Origin: Candidatus Planktophila lacus
GTDB taxonomy: Bacteria; Actinomycetota; Actinomycetes; Nanopelagicales; Nanopelagicaceae
NCBI RefSeq assembly: GCF_002288325.1
Contig: NZ_CP016780.1
Coordinates: 868,001-932,000 of the forward strand
Direction of reading: 5' to 3'
Length of the DNA stretch: 64,000 nt
The notes below the pieces were generated by a model. It did no database searches and was not told the DNA's origin. It was given only the letters and a program-made list of their open reading frames with translations. Positions 1-10,952 of the stretch are shown piece after piece; within the stretch, counting starts at the first letter, position 1, and each line of letters starts with the position of its first letter. The position numbers were made by a program, and so were the translations under genes.

Positions 1-977
1 ATTCCGGCCTCTGGAGATAGCGCTCTGATCTGAGCAATCAAATGCAAGAATTTTTCAGAATCTCCAAAGCGGCGCATGCGGCGTAAGACCGTAGGGCTGG
101 TGTGCTGGAATGAGAGATCGAAATATGGAGCAACCTTTTCATTCTCGATCATCGCTTGCAGCAGTGATGGGCGCATCTCTGCTGGCTGTAGATAGGAAAG
201 GCGAACTCTCTCGATACCCTCGATCGCAGCGAAGTCAGGAAGTATCTTCTCCATCAATTTTAAATCACCGAGATCTTTGCCATATGAAGTTGTATTTTCA
301 CTAACCAAGAAGAGCTCAGTGACCCCATTCTTGGCTAGCCATTTTCCTTCTTCGATGATCTCGGTTGGCTTGCGTGAGATAAATGAACCGCGGAAATATG
401 GAATCGCACAGAACGAACAACGGCGGTCACAACCGGAGGCAATCTTTAGCGGTGCCCAAGGTGCATCACCTAAACGTTTGCGAAAGAGCGAACCGCCTGC
501 GCCAAGTGAAGATGCAAACGATTCATCAATAGCCTCTTGGCGCGCGGCCGGGCGATCAGCAGGTGCATTTGGCAATAACGATCTGCGATCTCGTGGAACA
601 TGTGGCGTATGAGCATTTCCAGAAACAATTGATTGCAAGCGGGCTGATATATCTTGGTAATCATCGAAGCCCAAAATGCCATCGGCTTCAGGTAGCGCCT
701 TTGCTAACTCTTGTCCGTACCGCTCGGCCATACATCCAACGGCGACAACCGCGCGCGTGGTTCCGTGGCCTTTTAGCGAATTAGCCTCAAGCAGTGCATC
801 AATTGAATCCTTCTTTGCAGATTCAATAAAGCCACAGGTGTTAACAACAGCAACTTCGGCATCTTCAACTTCGCTAACCAGAGTCCAGCCATCGGCTGCT
901 AGACGGCCGGCAAGTTCTTCGGAGTCGACTTCATTACGGGCGCAGCCCATGGTGACTATTGCAACTGTCCGACTCAT
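1..977 (-). CDS. rimO: Ribosomal protein S12 methylthiotransferase RimO (C-terminus cut by window edge)
   Basis: This is the N-terminal 325 residues of a radical-SAM methylthiotransferase; the gene runs off the left edge, so the C-terminal TRAM domain is not seen. RimO adds a methylthio group to a conserved aspartate of ribosomal protein S12, using two 4Fe-4S clusters. Visible support: the N-terminal UPF0004 domain has cysteines at about residues 12, 48 and 82, and the radical-SAM signature CDRRCSFC lies at about 183-190. The start is ATG at 977. The neighbouring RodZ-like and ftsK genes give the usual actinobacterial rimO context. MiaB is the main alternative, but the N-terminal sequence ([11 protein letters not shown]) and the context favour RimO. 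Confidence 0.92.
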   Translation of the reverse strand, partial: MSRTVAIVTMGCARNEVDSEELAGRLAADGWTLVSEVEDAEVAVVNTCGFIESAKKDSIDALLEANSLKGHGTTRAVVAVGCMAERYGQELAKALPEADGILGFDDYQDISARLQSIVSGNAHTPHVPRDRRSLLPNAPADRPAARQEAIDESFASSLGAGGSLFRKRLGDAPWAPLKIASGCDRRCSFCAIPYFRGSFISRKPTEIIEEGKWLAKNGVTELFLVSENTTSYGKDLGDLKLMEKILPDFAAIEGIERVRLSYLQPAEMRPSLLQAMIENEKVAPYFDLSFQHTSPTVLRRMRRFGDSEKFLHLIAQIRALSPEAG

Positions 978-1003
978 TTGTCAGATGGTACAGCGTGCAG
1001 AGA

Positions 1004-1747
1004 TTACTTGGATCTAAAAGTCTTACGAATCTCCTGATTACGCGCACCGAGCGGCGCTAATTTCTCTCCATTTAGCGTTAAATCAAGATCTCCCGCATTG
1101 CTTAGATAAACACTGATCGATGTTTCTGCGCTAAAGCTCTTGGTATCGCCTTGAAAGATCGGGTCTTGAAAAAGTGTTTTGCCACCGGCAACAACATGAA
1201 TATTTGAACTTCCTCGCGTTGCCGAAATTGTTAACTTCATTTCTCCATCGGCTGCGGCAGGCACACTTTCAGTTGTGGCAGGTTCTGTAGCCGCTACTGA
1301 GGCAGAGGCCGAAGGTGTTGGCGTTGCAGATGGAGTTGTTGTAACAACTGGCGTTACCGTCGTTTCAGAATTCGAAATAATGATTTGACCTACTGCGATT
1401 GCAGATAAGAGAACCACTGAAGCGATTACAAGTGACTTAGGCTTAATTGATTTACGTTCCGTCGGTATTCGGGACACATTATTTTCAACCAACATATCGT
1501 GAATCTTCCGCGATTCACTGGAGTGCTCCTCGTTGTAAAGATCAATTAGCGTCTGTGGCTCCACGAAAATATGAGCGGCAATGTTGCGAAGATGTCCGCG
1601 CGCATATGTATCGCCACCACAATTAACGAACTTATTTTTTTCCATCTCAATAAGCAATCCAGGGCGAATGCTTAACCGTGATGCGAGTTCGTCAATGCTT
1701 AGGCCAGCGCTTTCGCGCGCGCCTTGCATAAATTGACCAAGTGACAT
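1004..1747 (-). CDS. RodZ-like HTH membrane protein (HTH_25 / DUF4115)
   Basis: A 247-residue protein with three parts. An N-terminal helix-turn-helix of the RodZ/Cro type lies at about residues 1-70 (SLGQFMQGARESAGLSIDEL and following). One membrane span lies near residues 106-126. After an Ala/Thr/Pro-rich linker comes a C-terminal beta domain of DUF4115 type that ends in RKTFRSK. Family knowledge: RodZ links MreB to the membrane, but in actinobacteria this ftsK-adjacent homologue is poorly characterised and its role in envelope or cell shape is inferred. The chosen start is ATG at 1747; a TTG at 1759 would add four residues. It lies 26 bp upstream of rimO in the same direction. Confidence 0.8.
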   Translation of the reverse strand: MSLGQFMQGARESAGLSIDELASRLSIRPGLLIEMEKNKFVNCGGDTYARGHLRNIAAHIFVEPQTLIDLYNEEHSSESRKIHDMLVENNVSRIPTERKSIKPKSLVIASVVLLSAIAVGQIIISNSETTVTPVVTTTPSATPTPSASASVAATEPATTESVPAAADGEMKLTISATRGSSNIHVVAGGKTLFQDPIFQGDTKSFSAETSISVYLSNAGDLDLTLNGEKLAPLGARNQEIRKTFRSK

Positions 1748-1759
1748 TTCTGCTCGCAA

Positions 1760-1887
1760 TGCTAAGTATCGGGATTACTGATGAGTAAAGTCTAGAACCG
1801 CAATCACCCCAGCGATAGCCATATACGTGAATCCTGAGTGAAATCACCCCCAGAGGTAGTCCCCTATTTGGTTACTGTCACCGCTCT
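1760..1887 (-). promoter_or_regulatory. ftsK to rodZ-like intergenic region with a 40-bp spaced direct repeat
   Basis: A 128-bp gap between ftsK and the RodZ-like gene. It holds the direct repeat AATCACCCC at 1802-1810 and 1842-1850, exactly 40 bp apart, each followed by an AG after one or two more Cs. The spacing equals nearly four helical turns and could place two protein sites on one DNA face. A promoter for the RodZ-like gene is likely here, but I cannot assign -35/-10 boxes with confidence. Confidence 0.3.
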
Positions 1888-4245
1888 TTAGTAATCGCGG
1901 AGCGTGGCGAGAACCGAATCGAGTTCATCAGGCTTAACCATCACAACTCGTGCCTTGGAACCTTCGGATGGACCAACGATTCCGCGAGATTCCATCAAAT
2001 CCATCAAGCGGCCTGCCTTTGCAAAACCGACTCTAAGTTTACGTTGCAGCATTGAAGTAGAACCAAATTGCGTTCCAACAACTAACTCAATCGCTTGAAG
2101 AAGTAGATCTAGATCATCGCCAATTTCTTTATCAACCATCTTTGAAGATTGCGGAGCCACTGTTACATCTTCACGATAGCGAGGCGATAGTTGCTTCTTA
2201 ACGTGGTTTGTAACCGCTTCAATTTCGCGCTCTGAAACGTAAGCTCCCTGAATACGAATAGCGCGGGAAGCGCCCATTGGAATAAATAAACCATCACCTT
2301 GGCCAACCAACTTTTCCGCGCCAGGGCTATCTAAGATAACGCGGCTATCGGCTAGAGAGCTTGTTGCAAAGGAAAGACGTGATGGAACGTTTGCCTTGAT
2401 GAGGCCGGTAACAACATCTACTGAAGGTCGCTGTGTGGCGAGCACTAAGTGGATACCTGCAGAACGCGCCAACTGCGTAATACGTACAACCGATTCTTCA
2501 ACTTCACGGGCTGCAACCATCATCAAGTCTGCGAGCTCATCGATGATTACAAGTAGATAAGGGTATGGCTCTACTACGCGATCGCTTCCTGGAGGTGGGA
2601 TAACTTTTCCAGCACGAACCGCCTTGTTGAAGTCATCTATGTGTCTAAATCCAAAAGTTGAAAGATCTTCATAGCGAAGATCCATCTCGCGAACCACCCA
2701 AGTAAGAGCATCTGCTGCTTTCTTTGGGTTGGTAATAATTGGAGTAATCAGATGAGGAATACCTTCATATGCGGTTAACTCAACTCGCTTTGGATCGATT
2801 AGGACTAAGCGAACTTCATCAGGGGTCGCGCGCATCAAAATCGATGTAATCATCGCGTTAATCATCGATGACTTACCAGCGCCTGTTGCTCCTGCAACCA
2901 ACAGGTGCGGCATTTTTGCCAAGTTGGCACAGACAAAGTTTCCTTCTACATCTTTGCCGAGCGCCACCAGCATTGGGTGGTGATCCTGGCCTGCAACAGT
3001 TGAGCGCATAACATCGCCCAATGCCACGATTTCGCGGTCGGTATTTGGAATCTCGATACCAACTGCAGATTTACCTGGGATCGGCGAGAGGATGCGCACA
3101 TCGCTAGATGCAACAGCATATGAAATATTTTTGGCTAACGCGGTAATTCTTTCGACCTTTACCGCGTTTCCAAGCTCTACTTCATAGCGCGTAACAGTTG
3201 GGCCACGCATAAAACCTGTTACCTGTGCATCGATTTCAAACTGAAGAAAGACTTCGGTGAGCGCTCCAACAACGGTGTCATTCGCCTTTGATTTCGCCTT
3301 TGCAGCAGGGCCGGTGCGCAGTAAATCTTGTGGTGGAAGTGAATAGTTAGAGTCGGCGGTTAACAGGAGTTGTTCAGGACGTTTTCCAGTTGCTGGCGGC
3401 GCAGTTGTAGTAGCAGTCGGAGCCTGAACTACGCGAGGAACCTCAACTGTAAATTCTTCATCGAATGACTCTTCATCAATATCTTCTTCAGTTTCATCCG
3501 CATGCTGGTTCCAGGCAACCACGGGAGTTTCAAATGGAGGGGTGTCAGTAATTTCAAAGTCGGATTCTTCACGTTGCGGACGCTTTGACCAGAGCCAAAT
3601 TCCAGTGTTCTTAAGGCGGATACCAACTGAAGAAAGCGGAGTCGCGGTTGTAACTAACAAACCGAAGCAGAACAGCGCGATCAAAAATGGATAGGCCAAG
3701 AGCGATGTCATCAAAGCTTCAAGTGGCATAGCTACCGCGTAGCCCAACCAACCCCCACCATGGCGTATTGCTGTTGCACCGGTTGGATTAACCGCACCTA
3801 GCGAACCATTTAACAAGTGTGCCAAACCAGATGCGCTAACAACAAGAGTGATTACGCCGACGATGATCCGTGAAGTTGCTTTGTGGCTATCTGGGGATCG
3901 GAATAAACGCATTGCAAAATAGAGAATTAAGATCGGTGCAAAGAAACCAATTCGGCCGAAGGCGCCATAGATAACTGCGTAAAGGTTTCGACCTACGAAG
4001 TTATCGGCTGCAAACCAAGTTCCAGCAAATGCAGCAAGAGCAAGAATTAAAAGTAGGAAAGCTAGGCCGTCGCGATGATGGGCCGGATCTAAGTCGCGGG
4101 CACCTCTAGCCAAGAAGCGCACTGTTGAACCCAGCGCCTTGGCGATAGTTCTCCAAAGGGCGCTAATTGAACGCCCAACAAATGAGAGCGCGGATTGCCC
4201 TGCGCCACCTGATTTGCGAGTAGTTGTGCGTTTTTTCTTAGCCAC
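1888..4245 (-). CDS. ftsK: DNA translocase FtsK/SpoIIIE
   Basis: A 785-residue membrane-anchored ATPase that pumps chromosomal DNA through the closing septum and aids dimer resolution. About residues 60-210 hold several hydrophobic spans (roughly four). A Glu/Asp- and Pro/Thr-rich linker follows. The motor has Walker A GATGAGKS near residue 450 and Walker B LLVIIDEL near 566, and a C-terminal winged-helix gamma domain (about 720-785) should read KOPS-like polar sequences. The start is GTG at 4245, preceded by AAAGGT. It lies 17 bp downstream of the RNase J gene. The recombinase XerC, a possible functional partner, is encoded at 40753-41670. Confidence 0.95.
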   Translation of the reverse strand: MAKKKRTTTRKSGGAGQSALSFVGRSISALWRTIAKALGSTVRFLARGARDLDPAHHRDGLAFLLLILALAAFAGTWFAADNFVGRNLYAVIYGAFGRIGFFAPILILYFAMRLFRSPDSHKATSRIIVGVITLVVSASGLAHLLNGSLGAVNPTGATAIRHGGGWLGYAVAMPLEALMTSLLAYPFLIALFCFGLLVTTATPLSSVGIRLKNTGIWLWSKRPQREESDFEITDTPPFETPVVAWNQHADETEEDIDEESFDEEFTVEVPRVVQAPTATTTAPPATGKRPEQLLLTADSNYSLPPQDLLRTGPAAKAKSKANDTVVGALTEVFLQFEIDAQVTGFMRGPTVTRYEVELGNAVKVERITALAKNISYAVASSDVRILSPIPGKSAVGIEIPNTDREIVALGDVMRSTVAGQDHHPMLVALGKDVEGNFVCANLAKMPHLLVAGATGAGKSSMINAMITSILMRATPDEVRLVLIDPKRVELTAYEGIPHLITPIITNPKKAADALTWVVREMDLRYEDLSTFGFRHIDDFNKAVRAGKVIPPPGSDRVVEPYPYLLVIIDELADLMMVAAREVEESVVRITQLARSAGIHLVLATQRPSVDVVTGLIKANVPSRLSFATSSLADSRVILDSPGAEKLVGQGDGLFIPMGASRAIRIQGAYVSEREIEAVTNHVKKQLSPRYREDVTVAPQSSKMVDKEIGDDLDLLLQAIELVVGTQFGSTSMLQRKLRVGFAKAGRLMDLMESRGIVGPSEGSKARVVMVKPDELDSVLATLRDY

Positions 4246-4262
4246 ACCTTTAATCTTAGCGG

Positions 4263-5945
4263 TCAGACCTCAATAACTACGGGAACGATCATCGGACGGC
4301 GGCGATGTTTTCCGCCGACCCAACTGCCGATAGTGCGTCGAACTACTTGAGAAAGTTGATGAGTTCCATTTACACCTTCAGAAACCGCGTGCTTTAAGGC
4401 TTTTTCGATCTGCCCCTTAACTTCGTCAAAGAGCGCTTCATCTTCATTAAATCCACGTGCATGGATATCAGGGCCAGCGATGATCTTTCCGCTCTGTGAC
4501 TCAATTACGACTACAACCGAGATAAATCCTTCTTCTCCCAAAATGCGACGATCTTTCAAAGATGATTCGGTGATATCCCCGATGCTCTGTCCATCGACGT
4601 AAACGAAACCGCAAGGAACTGCGCCAGCAACTTCGGCAACATGGTCTACCAAATCAACCACGATTCCGTTTTCGATAATAAAGGTATTTTCGCGAGGGAC
4701 TCCAGATTGAATCGCTAGCTCGGCGTTGGCCTTTAAGTGGCGCCATTCACCATGCACCGGCAGGGCGTACTTTGGTTTCACAATGTTGTAGCAGTAGAGC
4801 AACTCCCCTGCGGCGGCATGTCCAGAAACGTGGACCATGGCGTTGGCTTTATGGACAACCTTGGCACCGAAGCGAGTTAATTCGTTGATAACTCTAAATA
4901 CTGAATTTTCATTGCCGGGAATGAGTGAAGAAGCCAAGATAACTGTGTCGCCTTCACCAACGCGTATTTGATGATCGCCATTGGCCATTCGAGATAGCGC
5001 AGCCATTGGCTCGCCTTGTGAACCAGTACAAATCAGAACTACGCGATCATCGTAGTTATCAAGTTCTTTAGCATCGATAACAATTCCAGCTGGCACATTT
5101 AGATAGCCCATATCTTCGGCGATCTTCATATTGCGAACCATGGAGCGCCCGATGAAAACGACTTTCCGGTCATTCATCGCTGCCGTGTCAATTACTTGCT
5201 GTACGCGGTGAACATGCGATGAGAATGAGGCCACGATTACGCGCTTCTTGGTTGCGGCAATTACGCGATTTAGCGCCGGCATGATCTCGCGCTCAGCAGG
5301 TGTAAAACCAGGTACATCTGCGTTAGTTGAATCAACTAAAAAGAGATCGACGCCTTCATCACCTAAGCGCGCGAATGTACGCAGATCGGTAATGCGCCCA
5401 TCAAGTGGCAATTGATCCATCTTAAAATCGCCAGTGTGAAGAACCGTGCCAGCTTTTGTATGAATGGCAACGGCTAAAGCATCAGGAATTGAATGGTTAA
5501 CCGCGACGAATTCAACTTCGAATGGCCCGATATCTTCGCGCATTCCCTCTTTAACTTCGCGAGTTAGAGGTGAGATGCGGTGCTCTTTTAGTTTGGCAGT
5601 GACTAAAGCCAAGGTGAGTGCTGAACCATAGATCGCGATATCGCCGCGTTCTCGAAGTAGGTACGGAGTTGCTCCGATGTGGTCTTCATGGCCATGCGTT
5701 AAGACCAGTCCAACAACGTCATCTAAACGATCGCGGATGTAGCTAAAGTCCGGCAGAATCAAATCAATACCTGGTTGATTCTCTTCCGGAAATAGCACTC
5801 CACAATCAACAATCAATAACTTTCCATTTGTTTCAAAGACGGTCATGTTACGACCGATTTCGGCTAATCCGCCGAGTGCGACTATACGAAGCCCACCAGC
5901 AACTAACTTGCTAGGAGTACCGAGTTCGGGATGGGGATGCGTCAT
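4263..5945 (-). CDS. rnj: Ribonuclease J
   Basis: A 560-residue metallo-beta-lactamase/beta-CASP nuclease of normal length for RNase J. It combines endonuclease and 5'-3' exonuclease activity in RNA decay and rRNA maturation. The zinc motif HGHEDH lies at residues 84-89; a second ligand region is the HTGDF segment, and the beta-CASP domain and C-terminal tail follow. Start ATG 5945. It sits between dapA (16 bp) and ftsK (17 bp), the standard actinobacterial dapA-rnj-ftsK order. RNase E/G (61611-63809) and PNPase (10953-13154) complete the RNA-decay set in this window. Confidence 0.95.
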   Translation of the reverse strand: MTHPHPELGTPSKLVAGGLRIVALGGLAEIGRNMTVFETNGKLLIVDCGVLFPEENQPGIDLILPDFSYIRDRLDDVVGLVLTHGHEDHIGATPYLLRERGDIAIYGSALTLALVTAKLKEHRISPLTREVKEGMREDIGPFEVEFVAVNHSIPDALAVAIHTKAGTVLHTGDFKMDQLPLDGRITDLRTFARLGDEGVDLFLVDSTNADVPGFTPAEREIMPALNRVIAATKKRVIVASFSSHVHRVQQVIDTAAMNDRKVVFIGRSMVRNMKIAEDMGYLNVPAGIVIDAKELDNYDDRVVLICTGSQGEPMAALSRMANGDHQIRVGEGDTVILASSLIPGNENSVFRVINELTRFGAKVVHKANAMVHVSGHAAAGELLYCYNIVKPKYALPVHGEWRHLKANAELAIQSGVPRENTFIIENGIVVDLVDHVAEVAGAVPCGFVYVDGQSIGDITESSLKDRRILGEEGFISVVVVIESQSGKIIAGPDIHARGFNEDEALFDEVKGQIEKALKHAVSEGVNGTHQLSQVVRRTIGSWVGGKHRRRPMIVPVVIEV

Positions 5946-5961
5946 TGAGTGTTAATCAAAG

Positions 5962-6849
5962 CTATAAAGAGATACCGCCGGCGATGAGATCTTTGCGCAG
6001 TTGCGCGATCTGATCTTCGGTTGCATCTACGAGCGGAAGACGAGTATGGCCACCAGGTAGGCCCATCATATTTAGCGCGGCCTTGGTTAGGATCGCACCT
6101 TGAGTGCGGAATGTGCCAGTAAAGACTGGAAGTAACTTTTGGTGAATCTCTAGCGCTTTAGCTGCATTACCAGCGAACCAAGCATCGAGCATCGCCTTTA
6201 AATCTTTTCCAACGGTGTGGCCACAAACTGAAACCATTCCGACTGCGCCTACTGAGAGCAGAGGCAAGTTAAGAATGTCATCACCTGAGTAAACAGGGAT
6301 TCCACAACGCTTAATTACCCAAGAAGTTGAAGCAACATTTCCCTTAGCATCCTTGAGCGCAACAATCTGTGGATGCTCGTAAAGGCTAACAATTGTGTCT
6401 GGTTCGATCTCAATTCCGCAGCGACCAGGGATGTCGTACATCATTACTGGTAAATCAGTTGAGCTAGCAATTGCTTTAAAGTGCGCGGCAACGCCTGCTT
6501 GTGGTGGTTTGTTGTAATACGGAGCAACAATTAGCAAACCGTCAGCGCCAGCTTTCTCGGTGCGCTTTGCTTGGTTGATTGAATAATCTGTTTCGTTATC
6601 GCCTGCACCAGAAACCACAAAAATCTTTGGCCCCACAACGTCTTTTACGACGCGGATGATCTCTTCCTTTTCAGAAGATTTAGTCGTTGGAGCCTCACCG
6701 GTTGTGCCATTGACTGCGATTCCATCGTGGCCATTTGCAACAAGATGTGCAGCCAGTTTTTCAACGCCCGGCCAATCGATCTTGCCGTTCTTATCGAACG
6801 GGGTCACCATCGCGGTGAGCATACGTCCGAATGGCGCCTCGATTGTCAT
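5962..6849 (-). CDS. dapA: 4-hydroxy-tetrahydrodipicolinate synthase
   Basis: A 295-residue TIM-barrel aldolase that condenses pyruvate with aspartate semialdehyde, the first committed step to diaminopimelate and lysine. The family motif GTTGE is at residues 48-52, the catalytic Tyr at 138 (MMYDIPGR) and the Schiff-base Lys at 166 (ALKDAKG). Start ATG 6849. It is co-oriented with thyX upstream (short gap) and rnj downstream. The next enzyme of the pathway, DapB, is encoded about 2 kb away at 8911-9648, split from dapA here by thyX, azlCD and a small redox protein. Confidence 0.96.
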   Translation of the reverse strand: MTIEAPFGRMLTAMVTPFDKNGKIDWPGVEKLAAHLVANGHDGIAVNGTTGEAPTTKSSEKEEIIRVVKDVVGPKIFVVSGAGDNETDYSINQAKRTEKAGADGLLIVAPYYNKPPQAGVAAHFKAIASSTDLPVMMYDIPGRCGIEIEPDTIVSLYEHPQIVALKDAKGNVASTSWVIKRCGIPVYSGDDILNLPLLSVGAVGMVSVCGHTVGKDLKAMLDAWFAGNAAKALEIHQKLLPVFTGTFRTQGAILTKAALNMMGLPGGHTRLPLVDATEDQIAQLRKDLIAGGISL

Positions 6850-6866
6850 GGGTGAAACCTACCGTT

Positions 6867-7586
6867 TTACGGTGCGATCCGTCCAGATTTCTCAAAGGCT
6901 CCGTATGTAAGCGGCATTAATTTTGCGAATTCGGCTTCCATTTTTTCGGCAACCATCTCGATTTCACGTTGTGGGTAGCTTGGAAAATGTGAACCTTCAC
7001 GAGCGGTGCGAAGTGAGAGAAAGTTCATTAAGGCGCGCGCATTCATAGATACATACATCGATGAATATGTAGCAACTGGCAGAACAACGCGTGCAACTTC
7101 GCGTGCAACGCCAGCATCAAGCATCTTCTTATAACTGTCATAGGCAACTAAATATGCATCTTTCATTGCTTTAACAGAAATGTCGAATTGCTCTTTCGTG
7201 CCATCTTCAAATGTATACGCCCCAGTTTTACCAACCTGAATAAGTTTGCGCTCTTTAGATGGGATATAGAAGACCGGTTTCAATTCACGATAACGGCCAG
7301 ACTCTTCGTTGTAAGAGGCGATGCGGTGGCGCATGAATTCGCGGAATACAAATATTGGTGCACTAACAAAGAAAGTCATTGAAGTATGTTCGAATGGTGA
7401 GCCGTGGCGTTCGCGAGCCAAGTAATTAATCAGCCCTGCAGAGCGCGCAGGATCCTCCCCGATCTCGTCCATTGATTGCTCACCAGCGGTAGAAACACGT
7501 GCTGCCCAAATTACATCGGCATCACTGGCGCTGGCTTTGACTAGTTCAACGGTTACATCGTCGCGGAAAATGACTTCATTACTCAT
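6867..7586 (-). CDS. thyX: Flavin-dependent thymidylate synthase ThyX
   Basis: A 239-residue FAD enzyme that makes dTMP from dUMP with methylene-tetrahydrofolate and NADPH, independent of ThyA. The defining RHRx7S motif is intact: RHR at residues 86-88 and Ser at 96 (RHRIASYNEES). The start is ATG 7586 because AAGG lies 8 nt upstream; an in-frame GTG at 7595 lies within the ribosome-binding region. It is transcribed toward dapA and diverges from azlC, so it probably needs its own promoter in the 60 bp between them. Confidence 0.95.
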   Translation of the reverse strand: MSNEVIFRDDVTVELVKASASDADVIWAARVSTAGEQSMDEIGEDPARSAGLINYLARERHGSPFEHTSMTFFVSAPIFVFREFMRHRIASYNEESGRYRELKPVFYIPSKERKLIQVGKTGAYTFEDGTKEQFDISVKAMKDAYLVAYDSYKKMLDAGVAREVARVVLPVATYSSMYVSMNARALMNFLSLRTAREGSHFPSYPQREIEMVAEKMEAEFAKLMPLTYGAFEKSGRIAP

Positions 7587-7646
7587 GGGCGTCACCTTAT
7601 ATATATGCCGCTACCTCACCGAGGATATCTAGGGCAGAATGCACCC
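7587..7646. promoter_or_regulatory. Short divergent promoter region between thyX and azlC
   Basis: The two divergent genes are separated by only 18-60 bp, depending on the azlC start. The segment contains TATATATA at about 7598-7605, which could serve as a -10 box on the plus strand. It also holds the thyX ribosome-binding site on the minus strand. No clear -35 box is visible on either strand, so the promoter assignment rests on the need for divergent transcription. Confidence 0.35.
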
Positions 7647-8321
7647 GTGTCTAGAGTGAACCGCGCCACCGCTGCGCAATCTTTGAGCGTTTCGCTCACT
7701 GTAGGCGCCTACGGGATCGCATTCGGTGCAGCCTCGGTAGCCGCGGGTTTCACGGTTCTTCAATCTTGCTTGCTTTCTCTCCTCACATTTACCGGCGCAT
7801 CTCAGTTTGCGGTTGTTGGAGTTCTCGGTGCCGGTGGTAGCGCACTGAGTGGAATCGCAACTGCAACGTTGCTCGGAGTCCGAAACACTTTATATGGGCT
7901 AAGAATGGCGCCAGTTTTAAACGTCCGTGGTTTGAAGCGGGTATTCGCCGCGCAGTTAACTATTGATGAGTCAACAGGCGTTGCACTTTCACAAGAAAAT
8001 TTAGGAGTTCGTGAGGCTCGCCAAGGTTTCTGGTTAACCGGAATCGGCGTCTACGTTTTTTGGAATCTCTTTACTTTAGCGGGAGCGCTCGGTGCGCAAG
8101 CAATGGGAAATCCCGCTGCGTGGGGACTGGATGCGGCAGTTCCTGCAGCATTCCTGGGCCTTCTTTGGCCACGGTTAACAAATAAGAGCGAACGTTTATT
8201 GGCCGTTGCTGCTTGCACACTGGCACTGGCGATGACGCCTTACTTTGTTCCTGGTTTTCCAATTATCGCGACGGCAGTTCTTGCTGTGATTTTCGGATTG
8301 CGAGCCAAGATATGGAAATAA
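7647..8321 (+). CDS. azlC: AzlC family branched-chain amino acid exporter, large subunit
   Basis: A hydrophobic permease of about 224 residues with several transmembrane helices, matching the AzlC family (GAYGIAFG and TGASQFA segments are typical). AzlC works with the small membrane protein AzlD, encoded next, to export branched-chain amino acids or their analogues. I chose GTG at 7647 because AGGG lies upstream and because an ATG at 7605 would leave almost no room for a divergent thyX promoter; the 7605 start (238 residues) remains possible. It lies on the plus strand inside a minus-strand lysine/DNA-metabolism cluster, which suggests a separately regulated insertion. Confidence 0.85.
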   Translation: MSRVNRATAAQSLSVSLTVGAYGIAFGAASVAAGFTVLQSCLLSLLTFTGASQFAVVGVLGAGGSALSGIATATLLGVRNTLYGLRMAPVLNVRGLKRVFAAQLTIDESTGVALSQENLGVREARQGFWLTGIGVYVFWNLFTLAGALGAQAMGNPAAWGLDAAVPAAFLGLLWPRLTNKSERLLAVAACTLALAMTPYFVPGFPIIATAVLAVIFGLRAKIWK

Positions 8322-8635
8322 ATTTGATTGAACCGTTCTGGCTCGCCGTTATCGGCACCAGCCTTCTGGCTTTTCTACTGAAAATTCTGGGCTACAGCGT
8401 TCCAAAAAAGTGGCTCTCAAATCCAAGAGCTCTAAAGATTAATTCGCTGATACCGATTGCGCTACTTAGCGCACTGGTTGCCGTGCAGTCATTCACACAA
8501 GATTCACGAATCGTTGCTGATCAGCGAATGGCAGGAGTTGGCGTGGCTGTGCTCGCGCTAATTCTGCGAGCACCGTTTCCGGTTGTGGTTATTTCAGCAG
8601 CTGCGACATCGGCTGCGCTATTCCACTTAAATTAA
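8312..8635 (+). CDS. azlD: AzlD family small subunit of branched-chain amino acid exporter
   Basis: A 107-residue, very hydrophobic protein with about three or four membrane spans, matching AzlD in size and position. It begins with ATG at 8312 and overlaps the end of azlC by 10 bp, so translation is probably coupled and subunit ratios matched. An upstream ATG at 8213 in the same frame lies deep inside azlC and is unlikely to be the start. It converges with the mycoredoxin-like gene, whose stop is 6 bp away. Confidence 0.85.
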   Translation: MEINLIEPFWLAVIGTSLLAFLLKILGYSVPKKWLSNPRALKINSLIPIALLSALVAVQSFTQDSRIVADQRMAGVGVAVLALILRAPFPVVVISAAATSAALFHLN

Positions 8636-8641
8636 AATTTA

Positions 8642-8899
8642 TTAGATAATTTTTAGCGCTTGTAACTTTGCCTTGAGATCATTATCTGAAGGCTCAGTTA
8701 GATGTGTTCCATCTGAAAATACGATTACTGGGATTGACTGGGCTCCCCCGTTGATCTCAATTACCTTGGCAGCAGCTGATTTATCTGCTTCAACATCGAT
8801 GTGATTTACCTGAACATCAAGTTCTTCAAGGAGGCGCTTCGAACGACGGCAATCTCCGCACCAGTCAGCACCGTACATAGTGATATCTGCTTTAGCCAT
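8642..8899 (-). CDS. Mycoredoxin / glutaredoxin-like protein
   Basis: An 85-residue thioredoxin-fold protein with the active site WCGDC (Cys14, Cys17) followed by RR, and the cis-Pro segment SIPVIVF. Actinobacterial mycoredoxins use mycothiol to reduce mixed disulfides; family assignment here is from length and motif. A clear ribosome-binding site (AGGAG, 8 nt before ATG 8899) is present. It lies 11 bp downstream of dapB and probably shares its transcript. Its specific substrate is unknown. A plain glutaredoxin or NrdH-like redoxin is the alternative. Confidence 0.82.
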   Translation of the reverse strand: MAKADITMYGADWCGDCRRSKRLLEELDVQVNHIDVEADKSAAAKVIEINGGAQSIPVIVFSDGTHLTEPSDNDLKAKLQALKII

Positions 8900-8910
8900 T
8901 TGATTGCTCC

Positions 8911-10934
<2,024 letters not shown>

Positions 10935-10952
10935 TTAGAGTCTGTTCTCTAC

